A DNA stretch of 64,000 bases from Gemmatimonadaceae bacterium. GTDB taxonomy: Bacteria; Gemmatimonadota; Gemmatimonadetes; Gemmatimonadales; Gemmatimonadaceae. The stretch spans positions 310,001 to 374,000 of the forward strand of contig DASXUN010000012.1 in NCBI GenBank assembly GCA_036504815.1, given 5' to 3'. The notes beneath the pieces are model-generated. The model did not search any database. It was not told the origin of the DNA and saw only the letters and a list, made by a program, of their open reading frames with translations. Shown one piece after another: positions 17,086 to 25,852 of the stretch. Both the position numbers and the translations under genes were made by a program. The first letter of the stretch is position 1. Every line of letters starts with the position of its first letter.

Positions 17086-17537
17086 GCCCCCTCCGCGCGC
17101 GCCAGCACCGCCGCAAAGGCGTCCGCATCTTCCGCCTTCATGAGCGCCTCGCGCAGGGCGTCATTCCGCATCAGTCGCGCCAAGCGCCCCAGCACCTTCA
17201 AATGGGTGCCGGCATCCGCCTCGGGCGTCACCACCAGGAAGCAGGCGCGCACCGGCACTCCATCGGGCGCGCGATAGTCTTCCATTCCCTCGACGATGCC
17301 GGCGGCCATGCAAATATGGTCCACCGCATTCGTACGCCCGTGCGGCACCGCGAGGCCATCGCCAATCGCGGTGCTCACCACGGCCTCGCGCGACAACACT
17401 CCCTGAAAGGCCGCGTCCAGCAGCGCTGGATCGGCATCGGGAAGCGCCAGTTCCAGCAGTTCGCGGAACAAGGCGTGTCGTGAATGGCTTCCCAACGGAA
17501 CGCGTATCCGTGCCGGGGGGAGCAGTGCGGTGAGCAA
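17082..17537 (-). CDS. PTS EIIA domain protein, PtsN/fructose type
   Basis: 151-residue stand-alone IIA domain with the phosphorylatable His66 in GLAVPHGRT and the typical EEALREAL-like C-terminus. No EIIB/EIIC permease genes lie in the window, so a regulatory (nitrogen-PTS-like) role is more likely than sugar uptake. The start codon is TTG 17537, preceded by GGAGAA about 5 bases upstream. It is the first gene of the aspS-phoH-ybeY-mutase run. A possible -10 (TATACC) lies about 15 bases upstream of the start, without a good -35. Confidence 0.87.
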   Translation of the reverse strand: MLTALLPPARIRVPLGSHSRHALFRELLELALPDADPALLDAAFQGVLSREAVVSTAIGDGLAVPHGRTNAVDHICMAAGIVEGMEDYRAPDGVPVRACFLVVTPEADAGTHLKVLGRLARLMRNDALREALMKAEDADAFAAVLARAEGA

Positions 17538-17608
17538 CCGGTTCTCCGCAGGGGTATAAGCAGTGTAAAACTAACGGAGAAAGCAACTTGGTGGTAGCAA
17601 CCCAACGC

Positions 17609-17637
17609 TTGACCGTGTCCGGCGGTCCGGGTATCCT
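17609..17637 (+). promoter_or_regulatory. Leaderless-type promoter of the outer-membrane-type protein gene
   Basis: TTGACC (17609-17614), an exact 17-bp spacer and TATCCT (17632-17637) are followed by only six bases (GCCCTA) before ATG 17644. Initiation would fall at or within a base or two of the start codon. There is no Shine-Dalgarno sequence and no room for one. Confidence 0.75.
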
Positions 17638-17643
17638 GCCCTA

Positions 17644-18540
17644 ATGCTCCGACGCGCCGTGCTGCCGCTCTTCCTCGTGCTCCTCCCGAGCACGCTTCCG
17701 GCGCAGTTGGTTCCGGGGCGCGATCTGCTCGCCTTTCCCATCGGCCTCACAGCCGAGGCGCCGGCCCTCGGCACCACCTCCGGCTTCGGACTGTGGAATC
17801 CCGCGAGCGTGGCGGTGCCGGCGGGCAGCCGCCTTCGCCTCGCCGTGGGCACGATGACGGCCCCGGTGGACGTCGCAGTCACGGCACAGGTCGCGACGGT
17901 CGCGGCTCGCTGGCGAGACGGCACCACCATCGCCGTCGGCATGGCGCACGCCGCCGTCGGCGACCTGCTGCGCACAGACTCCGATCCGCAGTCGATTGGC
18001 GACGAAATCCCGTACACCACCACGCTGCTCTCGCTCATCGCGGCACGCCCGGTCGGCCCGGTCACGCTGGGCACCGCCCTGCGCGTCCGCAGCGGCACAC
18101 TCGACAACATCGCCCGCCGCGCGGTCTCCGTGGACTTCGGCGTCATTTCCAAGGGCCTGGGGCCGCGCGATGTGCGGCTTGCCGCCTCCACCTTTCTCGC
18201 AAGCCCGTTCTCGCGCGAGCACGAACAGGCCGAGTTGCTCGTCGCCGCCGACGCGCGGTTGGTCGGCACGGACTCCCTGCACACCAGCCGCGCGGGGCTC
18301 AGCTACACCGCGGCCGATGGCATGCCCCGCGAAGCCTTTGGCTTCTTGGGCGCCCGCTGGCAGCGCCTCGAGGGGCGCATCGGCGCCGCGCGCACCGAGG
18401 CTTACGGCCGGACGAACTGGCGCGGCCGCTTGGGCATCGCCTTCCATCATCGCGGTTACGTGATTGGCGTGGCCCGCGAGGAGAGCGCCGGCAACCTGTC
18501 GGCGACCTACCAGTTCACGCTCAGTTCGGTGCTCAAGTGA
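17644..18540 (+). CDS. Exported protein, probable beta-rich outer-membrane protein of unknown function
   Basis: 298 aa with a signal peptide (LPLFLVLLPSTLPAQ, cleavage about residue 20). The mature part alternates short hydrophobic strands with turns (LRLAVGTMTAPVDVAVTAQVATVAARW; RVRSGTLDNIARRAVSVDFGV; LGARWQRLEGRIGAA; YVIGVAREES) and ends LSATYQFTLSSVLK, as expected for a PorV-like beta-barrel. I do not recognise a named family with certainty. It overlaps rlmN by GTGA and is driven by a leaderless-type promoter. Confidence 0.72.
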   Translation: MLRRAVLPLFLVLLPSTLPAQLVPGRDLLAFPIGLTAEAPALGTTSGFGLWNPASVAVPAGSRLRLAVGTMTAPVDVAVTAQVATVAARWRDGTTIAVGMAHAAVGDLLRTDSDPQSIGDEIPYTTTLLSLIAARPVGPVTLGTALRVRSGTLDNIARRAVSVDFGVISKGLGPRDVRLAASTFLASPFSREHEQAELLVAADARLVGTDSLHTSRAGLSYTAADGMPREAFGFLGARWQRLEGRIGAARTEAYGRTNWRGRLGIAFHHRGYVIGVAREESAGNLSATYQFTLSSVLK

Positions 18541-19628
18541 CCACGCGAGCCGCAGCGCTGAACCTGCTCGATCTCACGCCCGCCGAGGCCGAGCAGCGGT
18601 TGCGCGCATTCGCCGAGGAGCGCGGCGTTGGCGCCTACCGCGGCAGCCAGACCATGCGCCACCTCTGGGCCCGTCCGGCGCCGGCGTTTGACGCGATGAC
18701 GGACCTGCCGCTCGAGTTCCGGGCCGCGCTCAGCGAGGGGTTCGCGATCCCGCGCCTCGAACTCGCCGACGAGCAGCGTTCGACCGACGGCACGCGGAAG
18801 TTCCTCTTTCGCCTGCACGACGGGCAGACCATCGAGACCGTCGCCATTCCCGACGGCGATCGCGTCACGCTCTGCATCTCGTCGCAGGCCGGCTGCGCGC
18901 TGCAGTGCTCCTTCTGCGCCACTGGCCTGATGGGCTTCTACCGCAACCTGCTCCCTTCGGAAATCGCCGGGCAGGTGCGCGAGCTCGCGCTGCTTTCCGA
19001 GCCGATTCATCCGACGAACATCGTCTTCATGGGGATGGGCGAACCGCTGATGAACTGGAAGGCGGTGGGCATCGTGCTGTCGATCCTGAACGATCCCAAG
19101 GGATGCGGCATCGGCGCGCGGCACATCACCGTCTCGACGGTGGGCGTGCTGCCGGGCATCGAGGCGCTGGCCAAGCGCCCCGAGCAGTTCCGGCTCGCCA
19201 TCTCGGTGCACGCGCCGACCGATGAGCTGCGCCGCATGCTGATGCCGGTCAACATCAAGTTCCCGCTCGAGAAAGTCATCGACGCCGCCGCGGAATTCAG
19301 CCGACGCGTGACGTTCGAGTACGTGATGCTGGGCGGCGTGAATGACCAGCCGGCGCACGCCGCGGAACTCGCGCGCCTCGCCAAGCGGTGCGGCGCCTTC
19401 GTGAACCTGATTCCGCTGCACCCGGGCGGGGCCGGCTCGTACACGCCGACGTCGCCCGATGGGATCAAGCGATTCGCCGCGGCCATCGCCAAGCACGGCG
19501 TCGAGGTGGCGGTGCGCAAGAGCCGCGGCACCGACATCGCGGCCGCGTGCGGTCAGCTACGGGTAGAGCGTCTGCGGCGGCGCCCGCCACGAGCGCCCGA
19601 CGAGAATGGTGAGGTCGAGGTAGCGTAG
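18537..19628 (+). CDS. rlmN: Dual-specificity 23S rRNA/tRNA (adenine-C2) methyltransferase RlmN
   Basis: 363-residue radical-SAM methyltransferase that makes m2A in 23S rRNA and some tRNAs. The CxxxCxxC cluster motif is CALQCSFC, preceded by DRVTLCISSQAG; FMGMGEPLMNW and the C-terminal catalytic Cys in AACGQL are present. The start is GTG 18537 (GTGA with the previous gene). The usual end of the family is just after AACGQL. Here about 25 further Arg-rich residues continue, and these overlap the 3' end of the convergent LytR_C gene. Confidence 0.95.
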   Translation: MTTRAAALNLLDLTPAEAEQRLRAFAEERGVGAYRGSQTMRHLWARPAPAFDAMTDLPLEFRAALSEGFAIPRLELADEQRSTDGTRKFLFRLHDGQTIETVAIPDGDRVTLCISSQAGCALQCSFCATGLMGFYRNLLPSEIAGQVRELALLSEPIHPTNIVFMGMGEPLMNWKAVGIVLSILNDPKGCGIGARHITVSTVGVLPGIEALAKRPEQFRLAISVHAPTDELRRMLMPVNIKFPLEKVIDAAAEFSRRVTFEYVMLGGVNDQPAHAAELARLAKRCGAFVNLIPLHPGGAGSYTPTSPDGIKRFAAAIAKHGVEVAVRKSRGTDIAAACGQLRVERLRRRPPRAPDENGEVEVA

Positions 19629-20060
19629 CGAATCGGGGCGCGACTCGATGCGCGCGCCGCCGAGGGCGTCGGCCGCCATCCTGGCCCATTCCGGATGCCC
19701 GGACCGATCAAGTACCACCGAACTGTCGCGACGCTCCGCCTGCGGCGCCGTCCCCGTGCCCACGACGTCGAAGCCCTTGTCGCGCAGCCAGGCGGTGGCC
19801 AGCCGGCCAAGTCCGCGCGTGGCCGTCGCGTTGATGACTTCCACCTTGATGCGCAACGTATCAGGAACGACTCGCTTCGGGCGCGCCGCCGGCGTCCCGG
19901 AGATTTCGCCGCCTTCACTCGGCGCGCGACTGGACGGCGACCGAAAGACACCGCCGACGATCGCGGCGAGGATCACGAGCAGCGCGATGCGCCGGCGCCG
20001 GCGCCGGCGCCGGGCGGCGGACGCGTCCGACGCCGGCGACGCTATCGGACCGAGTTCCAC
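19557..20060 (-). CDS. LytR C-terminal-domain (LytR_C) membrane-anchored protein
   Basis: About 167 aa from GTG 20060. A run of Arg residues (81-nt region encoding RRRRRRRR) precedes one membrane helix (IALLVILAAIVGGVF), followed by a LytR_C domain (LRIKVEVINATATRGLGRLATAWLRDKGFDVVGTG to ILVGRS). That extracytoplasmic domain occurs in envelope proteins; its ligand is unknown. The GTG overlaps the yqeK 3' end by 19 bases; no better start exists. The 3' end overlaps rlmN convergently by 72 bases. Confidence 0.75.
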   Translation of the reverse strand: MELGPIASPASDASAARRRRRRRRIALLVILAAIVGGVFRSPSSRAPSEGGEISGTPAARPKRVVPDTLRIKVEVINATATRGLGRLATAWLRDKGFDVVGTGTAPQAERRDSSVVLDRSGHPEWARMAADALGGARIESRPDSLRYLDLTILVGRSWRAPPQTLYP

Positions 20061-20578
20061 AGCTTGACCGTTCCCTCGAAGATCCGATTGCCCTCGCGCA
20101 GGGTCCACTCGAGCCGCATGCGCACGGCCTGCCGGAAGACGCCGTCGAAGTTGTGCGGCAGCTGCGCCGCCAGGAACGCGCGGTCGGCATGCATGAAGTT
20201 TCGCCCGGGCTCGAGGAAGTCGGCCATGAAGAGCGCGCGACCCGTGCGGTCCCACTGCGGATGTCCCACCGTGTGCCAGCGCACCGCCTCGAGCACGCTC
20301 GCGCGTGCCTCCCCTTCCCGCTCGAGCATGGCTGCCGCGGCCGGCCCGTGCAGGATGCCGTCCGGCAGGTCGGGCGGGTCAAAGATCGCGCGCAGCGCGG
20401 GCGGCGTCGCGTCGCGCAACGCATCGTGCCAGCGCCCGGCATCGTGCCACGCCTGGGCCTCCGCCGCATCGAGGTGCATGCGTGCGGCCCAGTCGTCCAG
20501 CAGGGCGGTCACGCGCGCGATGTGCAGCCGGCGCTTGTCCGAGACGACCGCCCAGGCCGGAAGCTCCGGACCGCTCAT
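20042..20578 (-). CDS. YqeK-like HD-domain phosphohydrolase
   Basis: 178-residue HD-domain protein. Metal ligands are visible as RLHIARV, WHDAGRWHD, GILHGPAA and EAVRWHTVGHP, with FMADFLEPGRNF, the pattern of YqeK-type Ap4A hydrolases usually found beside rsfS/nadD. It sits between trpA (ATGA overlap) and the LytR_C gene. In many bacteria yqeK and LytR_C-domain genes accompany nadD/rsfS; those are not present here. Confidence 0.82.
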   Translation of the reverse strand: MSGPELPAWAVVSDKRRLHIARVTALLDDWAARMHLDAAEAQAWHDAGRWHDALRDATPPALRAIFDPPDLPDGILHGPAAAAMLEREGEARASVLEAVRWHTVGHPQWDRTGRALFMADFLEPGRNFMHADRAFLAAQLPHNFDGVFRQAVRMRLEWTLREGNRIFEGTVKLWNSVR

Positions 20579-21348
20579 GCCGTGCGCTCGTCCAGCGCGG
20601 CACGCAGCCCGGCGGCCAGCGCGACGGCGGCGTCCACCGATTCGTTGGCCGCCCGCACGATCGCACTTCCCACCACGATGCCGTCCGCGTGCTGGCCCAG
20701 CGAGCGGGCCTGTTCGGGACGGGCAATGCCGAACCCCACACAGATGGGCAGCGTGCAGACCGAGCGCAGGCGGTCGATCGTCTGCGGCAGGTCCGACGGC
20801 AGTAGTTCGCTCACACCCGTCACGCCGAGCCGCGAGATGAGGTAGACGAAGCCGCGGCCGTGGCGCGCGATCTCCGCCATCCGGGCGGCGGGCGTGGTGG
20901 GCGCGACCAGGCGCACAAAGTCGAGCGGCCCCTCACCCAGCCAGGCTTCGCGCGCGGTATCACTGCCCACTGGAAGGTCGGTGACGAGCACGCCGTGCAC
21001 GCCCGCCGCGGCCGCCCGCGTGAGCACGTCCGGTCCCGCCGCGATGAGCGGATTCAGGTAACTGAACAGCACGACCGGAATGTCGAGCTTCGCGCGCGAC
21101 ACCATCTCGAGCGCGCGATCGAGCGACACGCCGTGGGCGAGCGCCGCCTGCGAGCTGGCCTGGATGACCGGGCCGTCCGCCATCGGATCGGAGAACGGAA
21201 CGCCGACTTCGAGCACATCGGCGCCGGCCGACGCGAGCCCCTGCCAGAGCGCGATGCTGGCCTCGGGGTCGGGATGGCCGGCGGTGGCGTAGCAGACGAG
21301 GGCGCGGCGGCCCCGGGCGCGGAGCGCCTCAAAGCGAGCAGTAAGCAC
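20575..21348 (-). CDS. trpA: Tryptophan synthase alpha chain
   Basis: 257-residue TIM barrel that cleaves indole-3-glycerol phosphate to indole, which is channelled to TrpB. Catalytic Glu and Asp are in LEVGVPFSDPMADGP; the C-terminal phosphate-binding GFGI and GIVVGSAIV segments are clear. The start is GTG 21348, a few bases after the HD-GYP stop, and the stop overlaps yqeK. It is separated from trpB by two unrelated genes (HEAT and HD-GYP). Confidence 0.96.
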   Translation of the reverse strand: MLTARFEALRARGRRALVCYATAGHPDPEASIALWQGLASAGADVLEVGVPFSDPMADGPVIQASSQAALAHGVSLDRALEMVSRAKLDIPVVLFSYLNPLIAAGPDVLTRAAAAGVHGVLVTDLPVGSDTAREAWLGEGPLDFVRLVAPTTPAARMAEIARHGRGFVYLISRLGVTGVSELLPSDLPQTIDRLRSVCTLPICVGFGIARPEQARSLGQHADGIVVGSAIVRAANESVDAAVALAAGLRAALDERTA

Positions 21349-21354
21349 GGCGGT

Positions 21355-22854
21355 TTAGACGAAGTAGTCGCCGACGCGAATGCCGTAGCGGTCGGGGTCG
21401 GCGGTCTTGATGATCGTGCGGCGGTACTCGCCGTCCTCCGTGCGCTCGGCGAGGTTCACGACCGTCCCCGGATACTGCACGTTGCCCAGGTCGTCGCTGA
21501 CGATGCGCACGAGCGGACGGGAGAGCAGTTCGGGGTCGGGGTTCGCGCCGTGCACGATGGCGAGCTCGAAGGTGTCGAGCACCACGAAGGTGCCCACCGG
21601 GTAGATGCCCAGCAGGTTGATGAAGGCCTTGACGATGATCGGATCGACGCCGCGGCGCGGGTTGTCCCGCATCTCCTGCAGCACCGCCGACGGCGCCATC
21701 GGCGTCGTCTGGTACGACCGGCGCGACGTCGCCGCGTCGAAGCCGTCCGCGCAGGCCACGATCTTCGAGTAGAACATCATGTCCTTCGTGCGGAGGCTGC
21801 GCGGGTAGCCGGTGAGGTCGCGCTTCATGTGGTGCTGGAAGGCGACCAGCATCGAGCGATACGGGAACTCCTGCTGGTCCTTCACCGAGAAGAGCGCCAG
21901 CACGCCGAGCCACGGGTGCCCGGCGATGGCGCGCCACTCGTCGTCGGTGAGCACGTCGGCCTTGTTGATGATCTCCGCGGGAACGCGGGCCTTGCCGATG
22001 TCGTGGAACAGCGCGGCCATGCCGAGGTCGTAGAGCTGGAGGCGCGTGAGCGCGAGTCGCCGGCCGAGGGCGATGGAGAAGATGCAGACGTTCACCGAGT
22101 GCGTGAACGTGTAGTCGTCGTAGTCGCGGATCGTCGTCAGCCCGACGAGCGACGTCTCATCCGAGAGGATCTGGTCGACGATGCCCTGCACCACGCGCTT
22201 GATCTTCTTGATGTTCGCGCTCTGCCCCATGCGCACCGAGTTGATCACGTCCTTGGTGGCCGACACGGAGCGCGCGTAGGTGCGCTTGGCCTTCTCCTTC
22301 GACTCGAGGTGCTGTCCGCTCTGGTCCTCGTCCCCCTCCACCAGCGGCCCGAGCTCGAACGACGTGACACCGGTGTCGCCGAGGCGCCTGACCAGCCCCT
22401 CGAACCGGTCCACCGCGTCGCTCCCCTGCGGGTTCTGCAGGTACCCGAGCAGCACGGTCCAGTCACGGATGGCGGGGGCGCGCAACGCCTTGAGCTGGCC
22501 GATGCCATTCTGCCGGAACTGCGTGAGCAGCGCGCTGAAGCTCGAGTAGTTGTCGAGGTCCAGGCGCAGGCGCGTGCCGTTGACGAAGATGAACTCGCCC
22601 GCCACGCGGAACTCGCATTCCTTCTCGCGGGTGATGATCTCGTTGGTGATGAACGACAGTTCCTGCAGCGACTGCTGGACGACGGAGTTCTCGAACGGAT
22701 AGAGGCGGAGGTTCCGCATCGTCCCGTAGAACGCCAGGATGAACGACCGGCTGGCCACGCGCACGTACGCTTCGCCGGTCACGTCGGCGAGCGCCTGCAT
22801 GGCGACGGAGCCGCGCATGGCCACCGAGGGGCGCGACGACGAGGGCGTGGTCAC
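21355..22854 (-). CDS. HD-GYP domain protein with variant signature
   Basis: 499 aa. The N-terminal ~230 residues are unassigned. The HD-GYP core has THSVNVCIFSIALGRR (251-266), HDIGK at 284-288 and GYP at 349-351. HD-GYP proteins usually hydrolyse c-di-GMP. The signature here reads HHMKRDLTGYP rather than HHExxDGxGYP, with changes at the third and seventh positions, so activity is uncertain. It is followed by a ~120-residue C-terminal domain (GTVVNLAERTEDGEYRRTII). GTG 22854 overlaps the HEAT-protein stop (GTGA), so the pair is translationally coupled. Confidence 0.87.
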   Translation of the reverse strand: MTTPSSSRPSVAMRGSVAMQALADVTGEAYVRVASRSFILAFYGTMRNLRLYPFENSVVQQSLQELSFITNEIITREKECEFRVAGEFIFVNGTRLRLDLDNYSSFSALLTQFRQNGIGQLKALRAPAIRDWTVLLGYLQNPQGSDAVDRFEGLVRRLGDTGVTSFELGPLVEGDEDQSGQHLESKEKAKRTYARSVSATKDVINSVRMGQSANIKKIKRVVQGIVDQILSDETSLVGLTTIRDYDDYTFTHSVNVCIFSIALGRRLALTRLQLYDLGMAALFHDIGKARVPAEIINKADVLTDDEWRAIAGHPWLGVLALFSVKDQQEFPYRSMLVAFQHHMKRDLTGYPRSLRTKDMMFYSKIVACADGFDAATSRRSYQTTPMAPSAVLQEMRDNPRRGVDPIIVKAFINLLGIYPVGTFVVLDTFELAIVHGANPDPELLSRPLVRIVSDDLGNVQYPGTVVNLAERTEDGEYRRTIIKTADPDRYGIRVGDYFV

Positions 22855-24623
22855 TGGACGCCTCCCCCGCGCAGCGCGCGGCTCACCGCGTTGCGCACGA
22901 TGACGTCCTTGTCACCGTCGGCGCGCTGCAGCGATTCCTTCGCCGTCGCCGACCCGATGCGCCCGAGCGCCACGGCGGCGCAGGCGCGCAATTCCGGATC
23001 TTCCTTCCGCGCGAAGAGCCCGCCCTTGGCGTTGAGGATGCCGTCGAGAAAGGCGATGCCGCCGTCGCCGCAGAGCGACCCGTACAGTTCGAAGAACGCC
23101 AGGCGTTCCGTGCGATCGGCCTCGCGCAATTCCTTGCTCTTCACCGCCGCTTCGGCGCGCTGCAGCGCGGGCCGGTACTGGCGCGCCATGAGCGTGCGGG
23201 CCGCCTGGACGCGCAGGTCGCGGTCCGGATCGGCCAGCGCCTTCTCCATCGCCTGCATGGCGCCCGGCGACGCGATGTCACCCAGCGCCGACATGACGGC
23301 GAGCCGCATCTCGCGATCGCCGTATTCGAGCGCGCGCGCCATCGCGGGCACGCCCGCCGCCGTACGCATCGCCCCGCAGCGGCGAATCGCCTCGAGCGCG
23401 ACCTCGCGCGAGGGATCGGCGATGAGCTTCACCAGTTCCGCGGTGGCCGATTCCGCGATGCGCGTCGCCGCCCCCTCGAGGAGCGGGCGCAGCCCGACGT
23501 TCTGCGCGCGGGGGAGCCACGCGAAAATCGTGGACAGCGCCCCCGGCCGCAGCTGCCCGAAGAGCTCGTTGAGTTCCGCCGCCGAGGGCAGCACGGGCGA
23601 GGCATCCATCGCTTCGAGCAGCTGGCCGAGGGCCGCGGGCTCGCTCAGGCGCTCGGACAGCGACGCCAGCCGCGCCTTCGTCTCCGGCTGCACATCGCGC
23701 GCCCGGTCGAGCGTCAGCGACGCCTCGCGCAGGAGATACGCCACCGCCGCAAACTGCCCGGCGGACAGCAGGTGCAGCATGAGGGCTTCGATGTGCCCGA
23801 GCACCTCGGCGCGCACCAGCGGATCGACCTGGAATTCGAAGATGTCGAGGAGCGAGTCGAGGACGGCGCGCCGAAGGTCGGTCGAGTACTCGCGCAGCGT
23901 CTCCTGCCGCAGGTACTCCACTTCCTTCTCGTCGAGGAAGTAGAGCGTGGTGTCGAAGTCCTCCATCCGGACGATTCCGGATCGCCCCTGCTCCTCGGAG
24001 GTGCCGCCCGACGACCCGCCCGACTGCGCTTCCTGCTTGGCGTCCAGCACCGCCTCGCTGGGATCCTCCGCCTCACCACCGCTCGACTTCGGCCAGCGCC
24101 CCGGCTCGGGCGACGCCTCGAGCGGCGCCGATTCGTCGGAGACGTCCACGTAGCGATACGCCAGCGTCGTGAACTCCTGCTCCCACAGCAGCGTCAGCAG
24201 GTCGTCCTGGCTCGGCAGCGCGTGACGCACCTTGGGGATGATGTCGAGAAAGGCGCTGATCTCCTTCTCCTCGAACCCCCGCTGCAGCGTGAGTTCGCGC
24301 AGCCCGTCCTTGAACAATGTCCACGGCAGCGAGTCCGACGCCTTCGTCGGCTCCTCGAAAACCTTCTGTCCGTACCACTCGAGCGCCGTGTCGGTCACCG
24401 CCAGCCGGATGGCATCGGTCTCCGCCCACAACGGCGCGAACACGGCGCGCGCCAGCTCGAGCGAGCGGACGTAGCTCGGGTTGTTGTGGTTGTTCAGGTA
24501 GAGCAGGTGCGCACGAATGGTCTTGTCGAGCTGCCGCAGCATCTCCGAAACCAGCTGCGGAGAAAACGGCGGCTCGAGGTCGTCGGGCCCCTGCATCGGG
24601 ACGGCGGCCGTGGGAACGGTCAT
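22851..24623 (-). CDS. HEAT-repeat protein coupled to the HD-GYP gene
   Basis: 590 aa. An N-terminal ~230 residues without clear homology (LDKTIRAHLLYLNNHNNPSYVRSLE) and an acidic/Ser-rich linker are followed by helical repeats. From about residue 380 these are HEAT/PBS-lyase-like: VALEAIRRCGAMRTAAGVPAM, DREMRLAVMSALGDIASPGAM and DRDLRVQAARTLMARQYRPAL. Such repeats act as protein-binding scaffolds. The GTGA overlap with the HD-GYP gene suggests the products work together. ATG 24623 is chosen because a leaderless-type promoter sits directly upstream. Confidence 0.8.
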   Translation of the reverse strand: MTVPTAAVPMQGPDDLEPPFSPQLVSEMLRQLDKTIRAHLLYLNNHNNPSYVRSLELARAVFAPLWAETDAIRLAVTDTALEWYGQKVFEEPTKASDSLPWTLFKDGLRELTLQRGFEEKEISAFLDIIPKVRHALPSQDDLLTLLWEQEFTTLAYRYVDVSDESAPLEASPEPGRWPKSSGGEAEDPSEAVLDAKQEAQSGGSSGGTSEEQGRSGIVRMEDFDTTLYFLDEKEVEYLRQETLREYSTDLRRAVLDSLLDIFEFQVDPLVRAEVLGHIEALMLHLLSAGQFAAVAYLLREASLTLDRARDVQPETKARLASLSERLSEPAALGQLLEAMDASPVLPSAAELNELFGQLRPGALSTIFAWLPRAQNVGLRPLLEGAATRIAESATAELVKLIADPSREVALEAIRRCGAMRTAAGVPAMARALEYGDREMRLAVMSALGDIASPGAMQAMEKALADPDRDLRVQAARTLMARQYRPALQRAEAAVKSKELREADRTERLAFFELYGSLCGDGGIAFLDGILNAKGGLFARKEDPELRACAAVALGRIGSATAKESLQRADGDKDVIVRNAVSRALRGGGVQ

Positions 24624-24629
24624 CTATAG

Positions 24630-24658
24630 AACATACGGCGTTTGCGCGCGCTCGTCAC
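24630..24658 (-). promoter_or_regulatory. Leaderless-type promoter of the HEAT-repeat gene
   Basis: Minus strand: GTGACG (24653-24658), a 17-bp spacer and TATGTT (24630-24635), then six bases (CTATAG) and ATG 24623. It lies in the 37-base gap after trpB, so the HEAT/HD-GYP pair can be expressed independently of the trp genes. Confidence 0.65.
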
Positions 24659-24660
24659 GG

Positions 24661-25851
24661 TCAGGCCGGGGGCGTGGCGAGTTCGCTCACCTGGGCGACG
24701 TCCTTGTCACCCCGGCCGCTGACGCACAGGAGCACCGGTTCATCGCGGCGCCAACGGCCCCGCTGCGACGCAATCCACGAGACGGCGTGCGCCGTCTCGA
24801 GCGCCGGGATGATCCCTTCCAGCCGCCCGAGCAGCGCGAAACCCTCGAGCGCCTCGTCGTCGGTCACCGACACGTACGTCGCCCGGCCGGAGTCCTTGAG
24901 GTAGGAGTGTTCGGGGCCGACGCCCGGATAGTCGAGTCCCGCCGAAATCGAGTGCGCCGGATGCACCTGCCCGTGCTCGTCCTGCAGCAGGTAGCTCAGC
25001 GCGCCATGCAGCACGCCGGGCGTGCCGCTGGTCAGGCTCGCCGAGTGCGCCCCGCTGGCGAGGCCGTGCCCCGCCGCCTCGACGCCGACGAGCTCAACCG
25101 ACGAGTCCTCCACGAAGGCGTGGAAGATGCCCATGGCATTGGAGCCGCCGCCCACGCACGCCACCACGCTGCGCGGCAGGCGTCCCGCGCGCTCGAGCAT
25201 CTGCGCGCGCGCTTCACGCCCGATGATCGCCTGGAAGTTGCGCACCATCCGCGGATACGGCGCCGGCCCGACCACCGACCCGATGATGTAGTGACTCGTC
25301 GGGCAGGTGGTGACCCAGTCGCGAATCGCCTCCGTGGTCGCGTCCTTGAGCGTCCGCGTGCCGGCAGTGACCGGCACGACGGTCGCTCCCATCAGTTGCA
25401 TGCGATAGACGTTGAGCCGCTGCCGTCGCATGTCCTCTTCGCCCATGTAGACGACGCACTCCAGCCCGAGACGTGCACAGACCGTGGCCGTGGCAACGCC
25501 GTGCTGTCCCGCGCCGGTCTCCGCAATGATGCGCCGCTTGCCCATGCGCCGCGCCAGCAGCGCCTGCGCGAGCGCGTTGTTGATCTTGTGCGCGCCGGTA
25601 TGATTGAGGTCCTCGCGCTTGAGCCAGACGGGCGCACCGACCAGTTCGGAGAAACGCGGCGCGTCGCAGAGCGCAGAGGGGCGCCCCACGTAGTGCTGCA
25701 GCATCCCGTCCAGTTCGGCGTGAAACGCCGGGTCGGCCAGCGCCGTCTCGAGCGCCTGCTCGAGCTCATCGAGCGCCGGCACGAGTGTCTCGGGCACGTA
25801 CCGTCCGCCGAACACCCCGAAGCGTCCGTCCACCACGTCCTGCGTCCCCAT
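24661..25851 (-). CDS. trpB: Tryptophan synthase beta chain
   Basis: 396-residue PLP enzyme that joins indole and serine. The N-terminus [13 protein letters not shown] is canonical; the PLP lysine is in [12 protein letters not shown], with ETGAGQHG and the phosphate-binding GGGSNAMG also present. ATG 25851 lies one base after the trpF TGA and gives the usual MGTQ-type N-terminus; the longer in-frame start at 25884 would extend into trpF. Confidence 0.97.
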   Translation of the reverse strand: MGTQDVVDGRFGVFGGRYVPETLVPALDELEQALETALADPAFHAELDGMLQHYVGRPSALCDAPRFSELVGAPVWLKREDLNHTGAHKINNALAQALLARRMGKRRIIAETGAGQHGVATATVCARLGLECVVYMGEEDMRRQRLNVYRMQLMGATVVPVTAGTRTLKDATTEAIRDWVTTCPTSHYIIGSVVGPAPYPRMVRNFQAIIGREARAQMLERAGRLPRSVVACVGGGSNAMGIFHAFVEDSSVELVGVEAAGHGLASGAHSASLTSGTPGVLHGALSYLLQDEHGQVHPAHSISAGLDYPGVGPEHSYLKDSGRATYVSVTDDEALEGFALLGRLEGIIPALETAHAVSWIASQRGRWRRDEPVLLCVSGRGDKDVAQVSELATPPA

Positions 25852-25852
25852 C

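Noticed and set aside
19980-20035. GCGCCG simple repeat as a regulatory or CRISPR-like array
   Set aside because: It is the Arg-codon run inside the LytR_C gene; there are no spacers.
20860-23943. 1027-codon plus-strand ORF across trpA/HD-GYP/HEAT
   Set aside because: Antisense to three well-supported genes; low-complexity Arg/His/Asp/Val product.
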